A stretch of 64,000 bases of DNA, from the NCBI GenBank assembly GCA_030704225.1, contig CP131915.1:682001-746000 (forward strand). Direction: 5' to 3'. Below, piece after piece: positions 1 through 8,384 of this stretch; the stretch's first letter is position 1; each line of letters starts with the position of its first letter. A program made the translations under genes and the position numbers. A model generated the notes under the pieces. That model searched no databases. It saw nothing but the letters and a program-made list of their open reading frames with translations, and was not told the DNA's origin. Origin of the DNA: Kosakonia sp. H02 (lineage in GTDB: Bacteria; Pseudomonadota; Gammaproteobacteria; Enterobacterales; Enterobacteriaceae).

Positions 1-722
1 CCGGTTTCCAGGTATTTATCCATTAACGCTTCGCTGGCTTCTGCCGCTGCCGAGACCATTTTCTCGCGCCACTCCTGCGCGGTTGCCAGTAAATCTTCCG
101 GCACCGGAGCGTAGCTGAATGCCATGCCTTGCGTGGCATCATCCCAGATGATTTCGCGCATTTTGATCAGATCTACCACGCCGGTGAAATGCTCTTCGGC
201 ACCAATCGGAATAACGATCGGCACCGGATTGGCTTTCAGGCGGTCGATCATCATCTGCACCACGCGGAAGAAATCCGCGCCGGGGCGATCCATTTTGTTG
301 ACGAATGCAATGCGCGGCACGTGGTATTTATTGGCCTGCCGCCAGACGGTTTCCGATTGCGGCTGCACGCCACCCACGGAGTCATAAACCATCACCGCGC
401 CATCCAGCACACGCATGGAGCGTTCCACTTCGATGGTGAAATCCACGTGCCCTGGGGTGTCGATAATGTTGATGCGGTGCGGTTCAAAACCGCGATCCAT
501 ACCGGGCCAGAAGCAGCTGACCGCCGCGGAGGTAATGGTAATTCCGCGCTCTTGCTCCTGCGCCATCCAGTCGGTTGTTGCCGCGCCATCGTGTACTTCA
601 CCCAATTTGTGGCTCATACCCGTGTAAAACAGGATGCGCTCAGTGGTGGTGGTTTTACCGGCATCGATATGCGCGGAGATACCGATGTTGCGATAACGTT
701 CGAGGGGGATGGGTCGGGGCAT
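1..722 (-). CDS. Elongation factor G paralogue, N-terminal part (cut by window edge)
   Basis: This is a translation elongation factor G-type GTPase; about 240 N-terminal residues are present and the remaining two thirds lie beyond base 1. Reading from the ATG at 722, the protein starts MPRPIPLERYRNIGISAHID. The G-domain motifs are visible: AHIDAGKT at residues 17-24, the RGITITSAA switch I region, DTPGH and NKMD. The ribosome-binding site AAGGA lies about 6 bases upstream. The sequence resembles canonical FusA but differs at many positions, and the cob-side location is not the str operon, so I infer a second EF-G copy (fusA2-like). It faces away from the ArsR-type gene at 958. The G-domain call is certain; the paralogue's role is unknown. 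Confidence 0.85.
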   Translation of the reverse strand, partial: MPRPIPLERYRNIGISAHIDAGKTTTTERILFYTGMSHKLGEVHDGAATTDWMAQEQERGITITSAAVSCFWPGMDRGFEPHRINIIDTPGHVDFTIEVERSMRVLDGAVMVYDSVGGVQPQSETVWRQANKYHVPRIAFVNKMDRPGADFFRVVQMMIDRLKANPVPIVIPIGAEEHFTGVVDLIKMREIIWDDATQGMAFSYAPVPEDLLATAQEWREKMVSAAAEASEALMDKYLET

Positions 723-779
723 GATGCGTCCTTAGTCATTTGACTGTCAGTTGGCGGCCGAAAGTAGCCGCAGTGCGTT

Positions 780-957
780 TAACGGCGTCTATCTTAGTAC
801 AACTGTACGAGTATATTCGAACTATTTTTGCTATTCTTTCGATTGGTTAAGCCACGCTTGAGGTCGTGGCTTTAGAAAGGCAGTTTGCGTATAGTACCGG
901 CGCGTATAGTACGGCCGCTGCTTGCGTAAGCAGCGCAATCGCCCACACAGGAACAGT
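780..957. promoter_or_regulatory. Divergent control region with repeated TAGTAC motifs and a hairpin
   Basis: The gap between the EF-G paralogue and the ArsR-type gene has three notable elements. A near-palindrome GTACAACTGTAC lies at about 797-808. An inverted repeat (TAAGCCACG at 848-856, CGTGGCTTTA at 865-874) could form a hairpin. Two copies of GCGTATAGTAC at 887-897 and 902-912 are spaced 15 bp apart. ArsR-family repressors usually bind short repeats close to their own promoter, so the GTAC-containing repeats are plausible operators. That assignment is inference. Confidence 0.4.
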
Positions 958-1269
958 ATGATCGCTAACCACCCCGAACGTGAGCAATTTCGCCTGGAAA
1001 ATGTGCTCTTTGCCCTCGGCAATCCCCTGCGTCTTGCAATAATCAAGCGCCTTGCCGATGGCAGTGAACTGAGCTGCAAATCGCTGCGCCCGCAGGATGT
1101 GGCGAAATCCACCATGACGCACCACTGGCGCGTATTGCGCGACAGCGGCGTGGTATGGCAGCGCCCGCAGGGGCGAGAAAATATGATTTCGCTGCGCCGG
1201 GAAGATTTGGATATCTGCTTCCCGGGCTTGCTGGATACGCTGTTGCAGGTGATGCAACAGGAAGCGTGA
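958..1269 (+). CDS. ArsR-type helix-turn-helix transcriptional regulator
   Basis: This is a small (103 aa) winged-helix DNA-binding protein. The core reads ENVLFALGNPLRLAIIKRLA, typical of the ArsR/SmtB fold, followed by a recognition-helix region VAKSTMTHHWRVLRDSGVV and a wing with RQ/GRE-type residues. It lacks the CVC metal site of ArsR/SmtB metal sensors, so the effector is probably not a soft metal and remains unknown. I chose the ATG at 958 because CAGGAAC precedes it; an upstream in-frame start at 922 has no comparable site. The gene diverges from an EF-G paralogue and converges on cobT, with 19 bp between the stops. Confidence 0.8.
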   Translation: MIANHPEREQFRLENVLFALGNPLRLAIIKRLADGSELSCKSLRPQDVAKSTMTHHWRVLRDSGVVWQRPQGRENMISLRREDLDICFPGLLDTLLQVMQQEA

Positions 1270-1288
1270 GTTGCCATCCGGCAAAAAT

Positions 1289-2347
1289 CTATTTCGTCTC
1301 CGGCAACACAATATTGCTCCCCGCCAGCGTTCCCATCTGGTTATAGATGGCGCATGCCGCATCCACCAGTTGCATCGCCAGCGCCGCGCCGCTGCCCTCA
1401 CCTAAGCGCATCCCCATATTGAGATAGGGATCAAGGCCCAGGTGTTCGAGCGCGATCCGCGCCCCTTTTTCGGCGGAAAGATGCGACGGAACCAAATAGG
1501 GTTTCACCTGTGGCGCAATGCGACACGCCGCCAGCGCCGAGGCATAAGAGAGAAAACCATCCAGCACCACCGGTAAACCGCAGGACGCAGCACCCAATAT
1601 CACGCCGGTCATTCCCAACAAGTCGTAACCGCCGACTTTCGCCAGCACATCCAGGCCATCGGTCGCATCAGGCTGATTAACGGCAATTGCTTTGCGCACC
1701 ACCCGGGCTTTATGCCCAAGCAGGCTTTCCGGCAGATTTGCGCCGATACCCACAACAGATTCAGGTTCTTCACCGGTGAGTACGCTAACTATCGCCGCTG
1801 CTGGCGTGGTGTTCGCCATGCCTAATTCACCGACGCCAAACAGCTTCACACCATGTGTCGCCAGTTCGCGGGTATAGCGCACCGTCTCCAGCAGCAGTTC
1901 CTGTGCCTGCTCCGGGCTCATCGCCGGTCCGGTAGCGATATTGCCGCTGCCGCGCGCGACTTTCATATTGATAAGCCCTGGAATCGGATCGGCGTCGATG
2001 CCAACATCCAGCACATGCACTTTCGCCCCGGCCTGCGCCGCCAGCACGCACACGCCGGTGGTTGCCCGGGTCATATTTGCCGCCTGAATGGCCGTCACCA
2101 CCTGCGGCGACACCGCCACGCCTTCATGCCAGACGCCGTGATCGGCGCACAGCACGATAATCGCCTTTTCGCCCACCTCCGGCGCGCCGTGCAAACCCGG
2201 CATGCCCGCCAGTTGCACCGCCAGCGCTTCCAGCCGCCCGAGGCTGCCAACGGGTTTCAGTAAACCATCCAGGTGACGCTGTGCGTTTGCCATCGCCTCG
2301 TCATCGGGCGCGGGGATACCTGCCAGTAATGCCGTTAATGTCTGCAT
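1289..2347 (-). CDS. cobT: Nicotinate-nucleotide--dimethylbenzimidazole phosphoribosyltransferase
   Basis: CobT makes alpha-ribazole-5'-phosphate from nicotinate mononucleotide and dimethylbenzimidazole, activating the lower ligand of cobalamin. At 352 aa the length is normal for the enterobacterial enzyme. The conserved substrate motif KPVGSLGRLE is near the N-terminus, and the C-terminal MRLGEGSGAAL motif places a glutamate at residue 317, the position of the catalytic base in the Salmonella enzyme. It is the last gene of the cbi-cob operon, 27 bp after cobS, as in Salmonella. No strong terminator is obvious in the short gap to the convergent ArsR-type gene. Confidence 0.97.
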   Translation of the reverse strand: MQTLTALLAGIPAPDDEAMANAQRHLDGLLKPVGSLGRLEALAVQLAGMPGLHGAPEVGEKAIIVLCADHGVWHEGVAVSPQVVTAIQAANMTRATTGVCVLAAQAGAKVHVLDVGIDADPIPGLINMKVARGSGNIATGPAMSPEQAQELLLETVRYTRELATHGVKLFGVGELGMANTTPAAAIVSVLTGEEPESVVGIGANLPESLLGHKARVVRKAIAVNQPDATDGLDVLAKVGGYDLLGMTGVILGAASCGLPVVLDGFLSYASALAACRIAPQVKPYLVPSHLSAEKGARIALEHLGLDPYLNMGMRLGEGSGAALAMQLVDAACAIYNQMGTLAGSNIVLPETK

Positions 2348-2374
2348 GCTGTTTCTCGTTATGTTGCGGGCTGT

Positions 2375-3115
2375 TTATAACAGCGCCAGAAGAAAAATCA
2401 GTTCGCCAAGCTCAATTGCCGCGCCCAGCGTGTCCCCGGTCTGCCCGCCGAGGGTGCGCTTGAGCATCCCGCCGAGCGCAAAGATCAACAGCATCGTCAC
2501 CAGCAGCGCAATAACGCCTTTTATCCCCAGCAGCCCTGCCACCACCAGCGCGGTGATGAGCAGCGTAATCAGCGTATCTTTGCCGGTGACTTTACCGATA
2601 AACAGATTCCCCAGCCCTTCTTCCCGGGCGTAGCGGTGACCGAACATCAACAGCACCGAGCAGCCGCGCCCGACCGCACAGGCCGCCGCCAGCGCGGCGA
2701 TCATCGGTGTGTCGCGCAGTTGCAGCTCGCTAAGGGTAAGGATTTTCGCCACCAGCACAAACACCAGCGCCAGCCCACCGTGAGTGCCGAGGCGGCTGTC
2801 GCGCATGATTTCAAGCATCCGCTCGCGCCTGCGGGCGGAAAACACGCCGTCGCAGGTGTCGGCCAGGCCATCAAGATGAAAACCACCGGTCAGCAGCGCC
2901 AGCGCGAGCACGCCAAACAGCGCCGCCAGCGGTACGCCGCACCAGGGTTGCAGAATCACCAGTACGCTGCCACTTAGCGCGCCGAGCAGCAGCCCAACCA
3001 GCGGAAAGGTGATAATACCGCGCACATAATCAGCGACATCCAGCCCCTGCACCCAACGGCCAGGCACCGGCAAACGGCTGATAAACGACAGCGTGGCGAA
3101 GAACAACTTGATCAT
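2375..3115 (-). CDS. cobS: Adenosylcobinamide-GDP ribazoletransferase (cobalamin synthase)
   Basis: CobS joins adenosylcobinamide-GDP to alpha-ribazole (phosphate) to give the complete cobalamin nucleotide loop. It is a polytopic inner-membrane protein. The 246-aa product has several hydrophobic segments and the family motif GGFHLDGLADTCDGVFS (around residues 77-93), rich in acidic residues thought to bind metal and substrate. The start overlaps the end of cobU by 4 bases. Order cobU-cobS-cobT is as in Salmonella and E. coli. Confidence 0.97.
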   Translation of the reverse strand: MIKLFFATLSFISRLPVPGRWVQGLDVADYVRGIITFPLVGLLLGALSGSVLVILQPWCGVPLAALFGVLALALLTGGFHLDGLADTCDGVFSARRRERMLEIMRDSRLGTHGGLALVFVLVAKILTLSELQLRDTPMIAALAAACAVGRGCSVLLMFGHRYAREEGLGNLFIGKVTGKDTLITLLITALVVAGLLGIKGVIALLVTMLLIFALGGMLKRTLGGQTGDTLGAAIELGELIFLLALL

Positions 3116-3657
3116 TTGATTTTGACTCCAATCCCGCTCACCACCAGCCAGACCTCATCGGCGGCCTGCGCCAGACGCTGGTTAACGCGCCCGGCAATAT
3201 CGCGAAAGTGCCGCGCCAGGCGGTTTTCAGGCACGATCCCCATGCCCACTTCATTGGTCACCAGCACCACCGGTGACGGGCAGACAAAGCAGGCTGCGAT
3301 CAGCGCCTCTATCTCATTCTGCACCTGTGCTTCCAGCGCGGCGTAATCCCAGTTATCCGGGTCGTCTCCTGCGCCAGAAGCAAATAACAGATTGGTGACC
3401 AGCGTGGTAATGCACTCCAGCAGCACCGCTTCATGACGATCATTATGTGGCGTGATGATCTCGCTAAGTTGCTGCCAGCGCTCTTCGGTGCGCCAGTGCG
3501 CCGGGCGGCTATCGCGGTGATGCTGAATACGCGCCGCCATCTCGTCGTCAACGATTTGCGAGGTGGCGATATACAACACGCGTTGCGCGTGGTTGACCAG
3601 CGATTCGGCGTGGCGGCTTTTGCCACTGCGCGCACCGCCGGTGACAAGGGTTAACAT
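3112..3657 (-). CDS. cobU: Adenosylcobinamide kinase / adenosylcobinamide-phosphate guanylyltransferase
   Basis: CobU is bifunctional: it phosphorylates adenosylcobinamide and then adds GMP to give adenosylcobinamide-GDP. The 181-aa product has a P-loop GGARSGKS at residues 7-14. The histidine at residue 46 (in ARIQHHRDSRP) matches the residue that is guanylylated in the Salmonella enzyme. The ATG overlaps the 3' end of cbiP by 7 bases, in keeping with translational coupling through the operon. It acts immediately before CobS. Confidence 0.97.
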   Translation of the reverse strand: MLTLVTGGARSGKSRHAESLVNHAQRVLYIATSQIVDDEMAARIQHHRDSRPAHWRTEERWQQLSEIITPHNDRHEAVLLECITTLVTNLLFASGAGDDPDNWDYAALEAQVQNEIEALIAACFVCPSPVVLVTNEVGMGIVPENRLARHFRDIAGRVNQRLAQAADEVWLVVSGIGVKIK

Positions 3658-5174
3658 GCCGGCTCCTGATGTTGCTGCATAATCTGATAAATACGATGAA
3701 TGTCCACATGCTTGCGCATGGCGTCGGCAAGGATATCAAACTGCTGCGCTTTGTAGTCGGCATAATCGAGCGTGATATCAAGCGCAGGCAAGCCTTTGCG
3801 CTGGCGCAGGCCGTTAATCACCGCGCGGGTAAATGCATCGCTGTCGAACAAACCGTGCAGATAGGTGCCGAACACCAGGCCATCTTCGCTAACCGCGCCG
3901 TCGGCCACGCGCTGCCCCGCTTTTTGCAGCCACAGCGCCGGGCGACAGCCGCTGCGCAAGGTGGTTTCTCCCATATGAATCTCATACCCGCGCAGCCCTA
4001 TGCCGCCGCAGCCCTGCATCCAGCCGGGGAGAGACTCCTGCATGTTCGCCTCGACAAGGGTGGTCGTTTTATCCGTCGCGAACCGCGTGACGGTATCGAG
4101 CAGCCCCAGCCCCGGCATCTGCCCAAGCCCCGATTCCACCTCATCAATAATCGTTTCGCCGAGCATCTGGTAACCGCCGCAGATGCCAAACACCGGCACG
4201 CCCGCGCGGTGACCGTCGATCACCGCTTTCGCCAGCCCGCTTTCGCGCAGCCAGGTTAAATCACCCAGGGTATTTTTGCTTCCCGGCAGAATAATCAGGT
4301 CGGCAGACTGCAACTCGTCAGGCGAGCGAACGTAATGCACACGCACATCCGGCTGGGCGGCGAGCGCGTTGAAATCGGTAAAGTTAGAAATATGCGGCAA
4401 CTGGACCACAGCGATATCGATGGCGCGTTCGCCGGTGCGCTGGTATTTACCGCGCTGCAACGCCACGCCATCTTCATCTTCGAGATCAACCTCCAGCCAC
4501 GGCATCACGCCAATCACTGGCACGCCGGTGAGGTCTTCAATCTGTTTGATGCCGGGCGTGAGGAGCGCAACGTCGCCGCGAAATTTATTGATGATCACCC
4601 CTTTCACCCGCCAGCGCTCGTGTTCCTGCAACAGCGCCAGCGTGCCGTAAATCGCAGCAAACACACCACCGCGATCGATATCCGCCACCAGAATGACCGG
4701 GCAACCGGCCATTTCCGCCATCCCCATATTGACGATATCGCGGTCACGCAGATTGATCTCTGCCGGGCTGCCCGCCCCTTCGAGCACCAGCGCGTCATAC
4801 TCCTGCGCCAGGCTTTGATAGACGCTGATAATTTGCTGGCGCAAACGCGGTTTGTAGTCGTGATAGCTTACCGCGTCCATATCGCTGGCGACTTTGCCCA
4901 TCAACACCACCTGCGCTTTACGATCGCTGGTGGGTTTTAGCAGCACCGGATTCATGCGCACGTCCGGCAAAATGCCCGCTGCTTCGGCCTGAAAAATCTG
5001 CGCGCGGCCCATCTCCTGGCCGTCCGGTGTGATGCCGGAATTCAGCGCCATGTTTTGTGATTTAAACGGTGCGGTTTTCAATCCGTCCTGGTGAAAGATA
5101 CGGCACAACCCCGCCACCAGAACGCTTTTGCCCACGTCCGAGGCGGTTCCTTGCAGCATAATGGCCTGCGTCAT
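3651..5174 (-). CDS. cbiP: Cobyric acid synthase (adenosylcobyrinate a,c-diamide amidotransferase)
   Basis: CbiP amidates the b, d, e and g side chains of adenosylcobyrinic acid a,c-diamide using glutamine and ATP. The 507-aa protein begins with an ATP-binding region (GTASDVGKS, residues 9-17) and has a C-terminal type I glutaminase domain with the nucleophile cysteine near residue 332 (FGICGGYQMLGE) and a histidine in GTYLHGLFDSD. It overlaps cbiO at its start by 4 bases and cobU at its end. It works after CbiA and CobA/PduO-type adenosylation and before CbiB. Confidence 0.97.
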   Translation of the reverse strand: MTQAIMLQGTASDVGKSVLVAGLCRIFHQDGLKTAPFKSQNMALNSGITPDGQEMGRAQIFQAEAAGILPDVRMNPVLLKPTSDRKAQVVLMGKVASDMDAVSYHDYKPRLRQQIISVYQSLAQEYDALVLEGAGSPAEINLRDRDIVNMGMAEMAGCPVILVADIDRGGVFAAIYGTLALLQEHERWRVKGVIINKFRGDVALLTPGIKQIEDLTGVPVIGVMPWLEVDLEDEDGVALQRGKYQRTGERAIDIAVVQLPHISNFTDFNALAAQPDVRVHYVRSPDELQSADLIILPGSKNTLGDLTWLRESGLAKAVIDGHRAGVPVFGICGGYQMLGETIIDEVESGLGQMPGLGLLDTVTRFATDKTTTLVEANMQESLPGWMQGCGGIGLRGYEIHMGETTLRSGCRPALWLQKAGQRVADGAVSEDGLVFGTYLHGLFDSDAFTRAVINGLRQRKGLPALDITLDYADYKAQQFDILADAMRKHVDIHRIYQIMQQHQEPAC

Positions 5175-5986
5175 GACGCCTCCTTAACCGGCATCGCCCG
5201 CATGCGGGCATAAAATTCGTCTTCGCTTTTGCACAACGGCAACCCCAGCTCGCTGTGCAGTTTGACCAGCCACGGCTGCGTCAGCCCGGCCTCTTCCATT
5301 AACGCCCGGCGGGCGAACACCTCGCCAGGCGTGCCGTGAGTCAGCAGTTCACCGTGATGCAACACATACACCGCGTCACAGATTTCATAGATTAAATCAA
5401 TGTCGTGGCTGGAAATCACCACATGATTGCCCTGTGCGACAATGCGGCGAATGATGTGCATCATCTGCGCGCGACCCGCGGGATCCAGCCCGGCGGTCGG
5501 TTCATCGAGCAGCAGGTATTGTGCCTGCAACACCAGGGCACCGGCGATAGCCACCCGCTTTTTTTGCCCGTGGCTCAGGCACTGAATCGGCTGATGGCGA
5601 AAAGATTGCGCATCCACAAGCGTTAACGCATCGTCAACGCGACGCGCAATTTCCGCTTCCGGCACGCCAATATTGCGCAGGCTAAACGCAATATCGCTGT
5701 CGATATCGGTATAGAAAATTTGCTGGTCGGGATCCTGAAAAACGGTGGTTATCTGCTGGCGCAGCGCCAGCAGCCCGCGCTTACTGTAATCAAGCCCTTT
5801 GCCCTGCCAGCGCACTGCACCTTTTTGCGGGCGCAAAATACCGCAGAGGTTCATAAACAGCGTTGATTTGCCGCAGCCGTTGGCGCCCACCAGCCCGGTC
5901 ACCGGCTGTTGAGAAAAATCGAGCGTTAACCCTTTGAGCGTCGGTTCATCCTGGTAACTGAACCACAGGTTATCGGTGACCAGCAT
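5171..5986 (-). CDS. cbiO: Cobalt ECF transporter ATPase
   Basis: CbiO is the ATP-hydrolysing subunit of the CbiMNQO cobalt importer, supplying Co2+ for CbiK. The 271-aa product has a Walker A motif GANGCGKST (residues 34-42), the Q-loop region FQDPDQQIF, a signature CLSHGQKKRVAIAGAL, a Walker B motif YLLLDEPTAG and the switch histidine in ISSHDIDLI. It lies 9 bp downstream of cbiQ and overlaps cbiP. Confidence 0.96.
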   Translation of the reverse strand: MLVTDNLWFSYQDEPTLKGLTLDFSQQPVTGLVGANGCGKSTLFMNLCGILRPQKGAVRWQGKGLDYSKRGLLALRQQITTVFQDPDQQIFYTDIDSDIAFSLRNIGVPEAEIARRVDDALTLVDAQSFRHQPIQCLSHGQKKRVAIAGALVLQAQYLLLDEPTAGLDPAGRAQMMHIIRRIVAQGNHVVISSHDIDLIYEICDAVYVLHHGELLTHGTPGEVFARRALMEEAGLTQPWLVKLHSELGLPLCKSEDEFYARMRAMPVKEAS

Positions 5987-5995
5987 GCAACATCC

Positions 5996-6679
5996 TTACA
6001 GGTGAAAATCACCCTGATAAAGTTTGACATCCAGCGTCGTCGCCATCGCTTTGTAGCGCAGCAACACGCGGGTAAACAGCAGGCTCACCAGCATCGCAAG
6101 CGAATGGTAACCCTGCGGCAAAGTGCGGTAACCAAAACGCAACGTCTGCGCGCGGTGAATCGCCGCCGCCTCTTCCAGCAAAATAAAGATAAACCGCCAG
6201 GTGAGCAGGATTTGCTCCGTCAGCAGGCGCGGCACGTGAGCGCGTTTGAGCAGCACGATCAGTTGCGGGAAAGGCAGATTAAGCACCAGCCAGAACGTGG
6301 CAGAGAGTGCTGCAAGGCTGCGCCACAGCGTACTGTTCGCCGCCGCCAACCCTTGTGGCGTGACGCCCAGCCAGACGCTGCCAATCTGCACGCTAACCAA
6401 TAGCTGCTGCGGTTCGCGCGTGAAGCTAAACAGGATGGTCACCACGCCAATCAGCAAAAAGCCCATCGGGAGCGCCATCCAGCGCAGCCAGCGCCAGAAC
6501 GAGACGCGCAGCAGCCAGCAGGTAAACGCCGCCAGCAGCACCAGCAATATCCCCTGCCCGACGGGCGGCAGGGAAAAGGCCAGCACCATCATCAGCAGCC
6601 AGCAAAAAAACTTCCGCTCGGGTGCAACGGAAAACCAGCGGCTCTGGTAGCTCAGGCGGTCAAGACCGTTCGCTATCAC
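5996..6679 (-). CDS. cbiQ: Cobalt ECF transporter transmembrane (T) component
   Basis: CbiQ is the coupling transmembrane subunit of the CbiMNQO cobalt transporter. The 227-aa protein starts at a GTG (6679) that overlaps cbiN by 20 bases. That start yields the family N-terminus GLDRLSYQSRW. It has several hydrophobic helices in its first half. The cytoplasmic helices carry the two T-component motifs contacting the ATPase, seen here in the regions of PRLLTEQILLTWRF and AIHRAQTLRFGY. Confidence 0.95.
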   Translation of the reverse strand: MIANGLDRLSYQSRWFSVAPERKFFCWLLMMVLAFSLPPVGQGILLVLLAAFTCWLLRVSFWRWLRWMALPMGFLLIGVVTILFSFTREPQQLLVSVQIGSVWLGVTPQGLAAANSTLWRSLAALSATFWLVLNLPFPQLIVLLKRAHVPRLLTEQILLTWRFIFILLEEAAAIHRAQTLRFGYRTLPQGYHSLAMLVSLLFTRVLLRYKAMATTLDVKLYQGDFHL

Positions 6680-6941
6680 GCTGTCTGCCTTTCATATAAC
6701 CCAGGATGTAAAAAATCACCGCCGCGCCAATCGAGCCCTGCAAGGTAAACAGCAGGCTTTCGATTTCGCCGCTTGCCGGTTCATACAGCGGCTGGAACCA
6801 CGGCTGGTAATGGGGCGCGACAACCTGGATCTGGCTTTCGGCTTCCCCGTCGGAGCCGCCATATTCGCCACCGTGATTGATAAAGAACGGCAGGATCACT
6901 AATGCGATCACCATCGCCAGCAGAATCAGTGTCTTTTTCAT
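6660..6941 (-). CDS. cbiN: Cobalt transport protein CbiN
   Basis: CbiN is a small (93 aa) accessory membrane subunit that delivers metal to CbiM in cobalt ECF transporters. It has one N-terminal hydrophobic helix (residues about 3-20), a periplasmic stretch with acidic and histidine residues (GGEYGGSDGEAES, APHYQPWFQP) and a second membrane helix before a basic tail. The length and topology fit the family. It sits directly after cbiM and overlaps cbiQ. Confidence 0.95.
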   Translation of the reverse strand: MKKTLILLAMVIALVILPFFINHGGEYGGSDGEAESQIQVVAPHYQPWFQPLYEPASGEIESLLFTLQGSIGAAVIFYILGYMKGRQRDSERS

Positions 6942-6942
6942 G

Positions 6943-7677
6943 TCAATGCCCCTGTGCGGTAATCAGCTGTCGTTTGGTGAGCTGGTCGTAAATCATCACC
7001 GTCAGTAGCCCTTCGGCGATGGCTATCGGAATTTGCGTCAGGCAGAAGATGCCCATAAATTTGACGATCGAGCCGGTTGCGCCGCTTTGCGGGTCCGGGA
7101 AGGCGACACCAAGCTGCACGGAGGTGACAAAGTAGGTCACCAGGTCCGCCAGCATCGCGCACAAAAAGACGGCAATATCGCGACGAAACCCGGCGCGACA
7201 GGCCAGTTTCCACACCATATAACCCACTACCGGGCCAATCACCGCCATCGACATGCCATTAGCACCGAGCGTGGTTAAACCGCCGTGTGCTAACAGCAGC
7301 GCCTGGAACAACAATACGATTGCGCCAAGCAGCGCCACCACGCCGGGGCCAAACAGGATCACCGCTAAGCCCACACCGGTCGGGTGCGAGCAACTGCCGG
7401 TCACCGACGGGATTTTCAACGCCGAGAGGACAAAAATAAACGCGCCGCACAGCGCCAGCAGCACTTTCTGGTTGTTATCTTCCGCCACAATGCGGCGCAG
7501 GCGCACCAGCCCGTACCACAGGCACGGCAGAAACAGCACCCACCAGGCCAGCGCCCACATCGGCGGCAAAAAGCCTTCCATAATGTGCATCGCGAAGGCG
7601 TCCTGCGGCACCACCATCAGCAGCAACGCCGCCGCCAGCCCGCTAAAAGAGAGCTGTTTGAGTAATTGTTCTTTCAT
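6943..7677 (-). CDS. cbiM: Cobalt ECF transporter substrate-binding component
   Basis: CbiM is the metal-binding membrane subunit of the cobalt importer. I place the start at the ATG at 7677, whose bases overlap the cbiL TGA (ATGA); an in-frame GTG 12 bases upstream is less likely. The 244-aa product begins with a signal-like hydrophobic segment ending AFA, after which MHIMEGFLPP follows. In CbiM/NikM proteins the mature N-terminal Met-His binds the metal, so cleavage at residue 29/30 would expose it. Multiple membrane helices follow, with the conserved GSCSHPTGVGLA motif. Confidence 0.96.
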   Translation of the reverse strand: MKEQLLKQLSFSGLAAALLLMVVPQDAFAMHIMEGFLPPMWALAWWVLFLPCLWYGLVRLRRIVAEDNNQKVLLALCGAFIFVLSALKIPSVTGSCSHPTGVGLAVILFGPGVVALLGAIVLLFQALLLAHGGLTTLGANGMSMAVIGPVVGYMVWKLACRAGFRRDIAVFLCAMLADLVTYFVTSVQLGVAFPDPQSGATGSIVKFMGIFCLTQIPIAIAEGLLTVMIYDQLTKRQLITAQGH

Positions 7678-8384
7678 ACCTTCCCCCACTGCTTATTCAC
7701 CAGAATGGTTGAAAAATAGGGCAGCGGCTGGTCGTCACTGACCTCGCGAAGTTGCCGCCAGCACTGTTCGCCGGGCAGCGTGGCTTCCGCCATCATCAGG
7801 GCGCAATCGAGTAGCCCCGCGTCGTCAAGCAGCCCTTTGATCTGCGCAAACCGGCCATAGACTTTCATCAGCACCAGGCTGTCGTGTTGCGCCAGTGCCT
7901 GGAGGATATCGCTCGCTGGCGCGGTACAGGAGACCACCGCCAAAGAGTGTTGCTCCATTGCCAGCGGGGTTTGTGCCCGCGCGGCAATAGCCGCGAATGA
8001 GGTCACACCGGGGACAATCTCCACATTTTCCGGGTCTGGTAAGCGTTGCAGCAAGAACACCCAGGTGCTGAACAGCATTGCATCACCAAGGGTAATAAAG
8101 CCGACCTGTTTGCCGGCCTGCACTTCAGTATCCAGCGCGCGGGCAACTTCATCCCATACCACCACTTTTTTCGCACTGTCGGCGCTCATCGGGAAGTGGC
8201 AGCAGCGCACGTCGGTGTGCTCACCGAGGTACTCGCGCACGATAGAGAGCGCCAGGCTGTCGCCGCCTTTGCGCCCGGCCGGGGCGTAGAGCACATCGAG
8301 CTTGCCAAGGATCCGCGCACCGCGAACGGTGATAAGATCGGCGGCACCCGGCCCGGTGCTGATGGCGTAGAGTTTGCCACTCAT
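7674..8384 (-). CDS. cbiL: Cobalt-precorrin-2 C20-methyltransferase
   Basis: CbiL adds a SAM-derived methyl at C20 of cobalt-precorrin-2 (cobalt-factor II) in the anaerobic corrin pathway. The start at 8384 (MSGKLYAISTGPGAADLIT) overlaps the cbiK stop as ATGA; the 236-aa length is typical. The open frame continues upstream without a credible start. The glycine-rich STGPGAADLITVRGARIL motif identifies the tetrapyrrole methylase fold. It follows cbiK, which makes its cobalt-loaded substrate. Confidence 0.96.
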   Translation of the reverse strand: MSGKLYAISTGPGAADLITVRGARILGKLDVLYAPAGRKGGDSLALSIVREYLGEHTDVRCCHFPMSADSAKKVVVWDEVARALDTEVQAGKQVGFITLGDAMLFSTWVFLLQRLPDPENVEIVPGVTSFAAIAARAQTPLAMEQHSLAVVSCTAPASDILQALAQHDSLVLMKVYGRFAQIKGLLDDAGLLDCALMMAEATLPGEQCWRQLREVSDDQPLPYFSTILVNKQWGKV

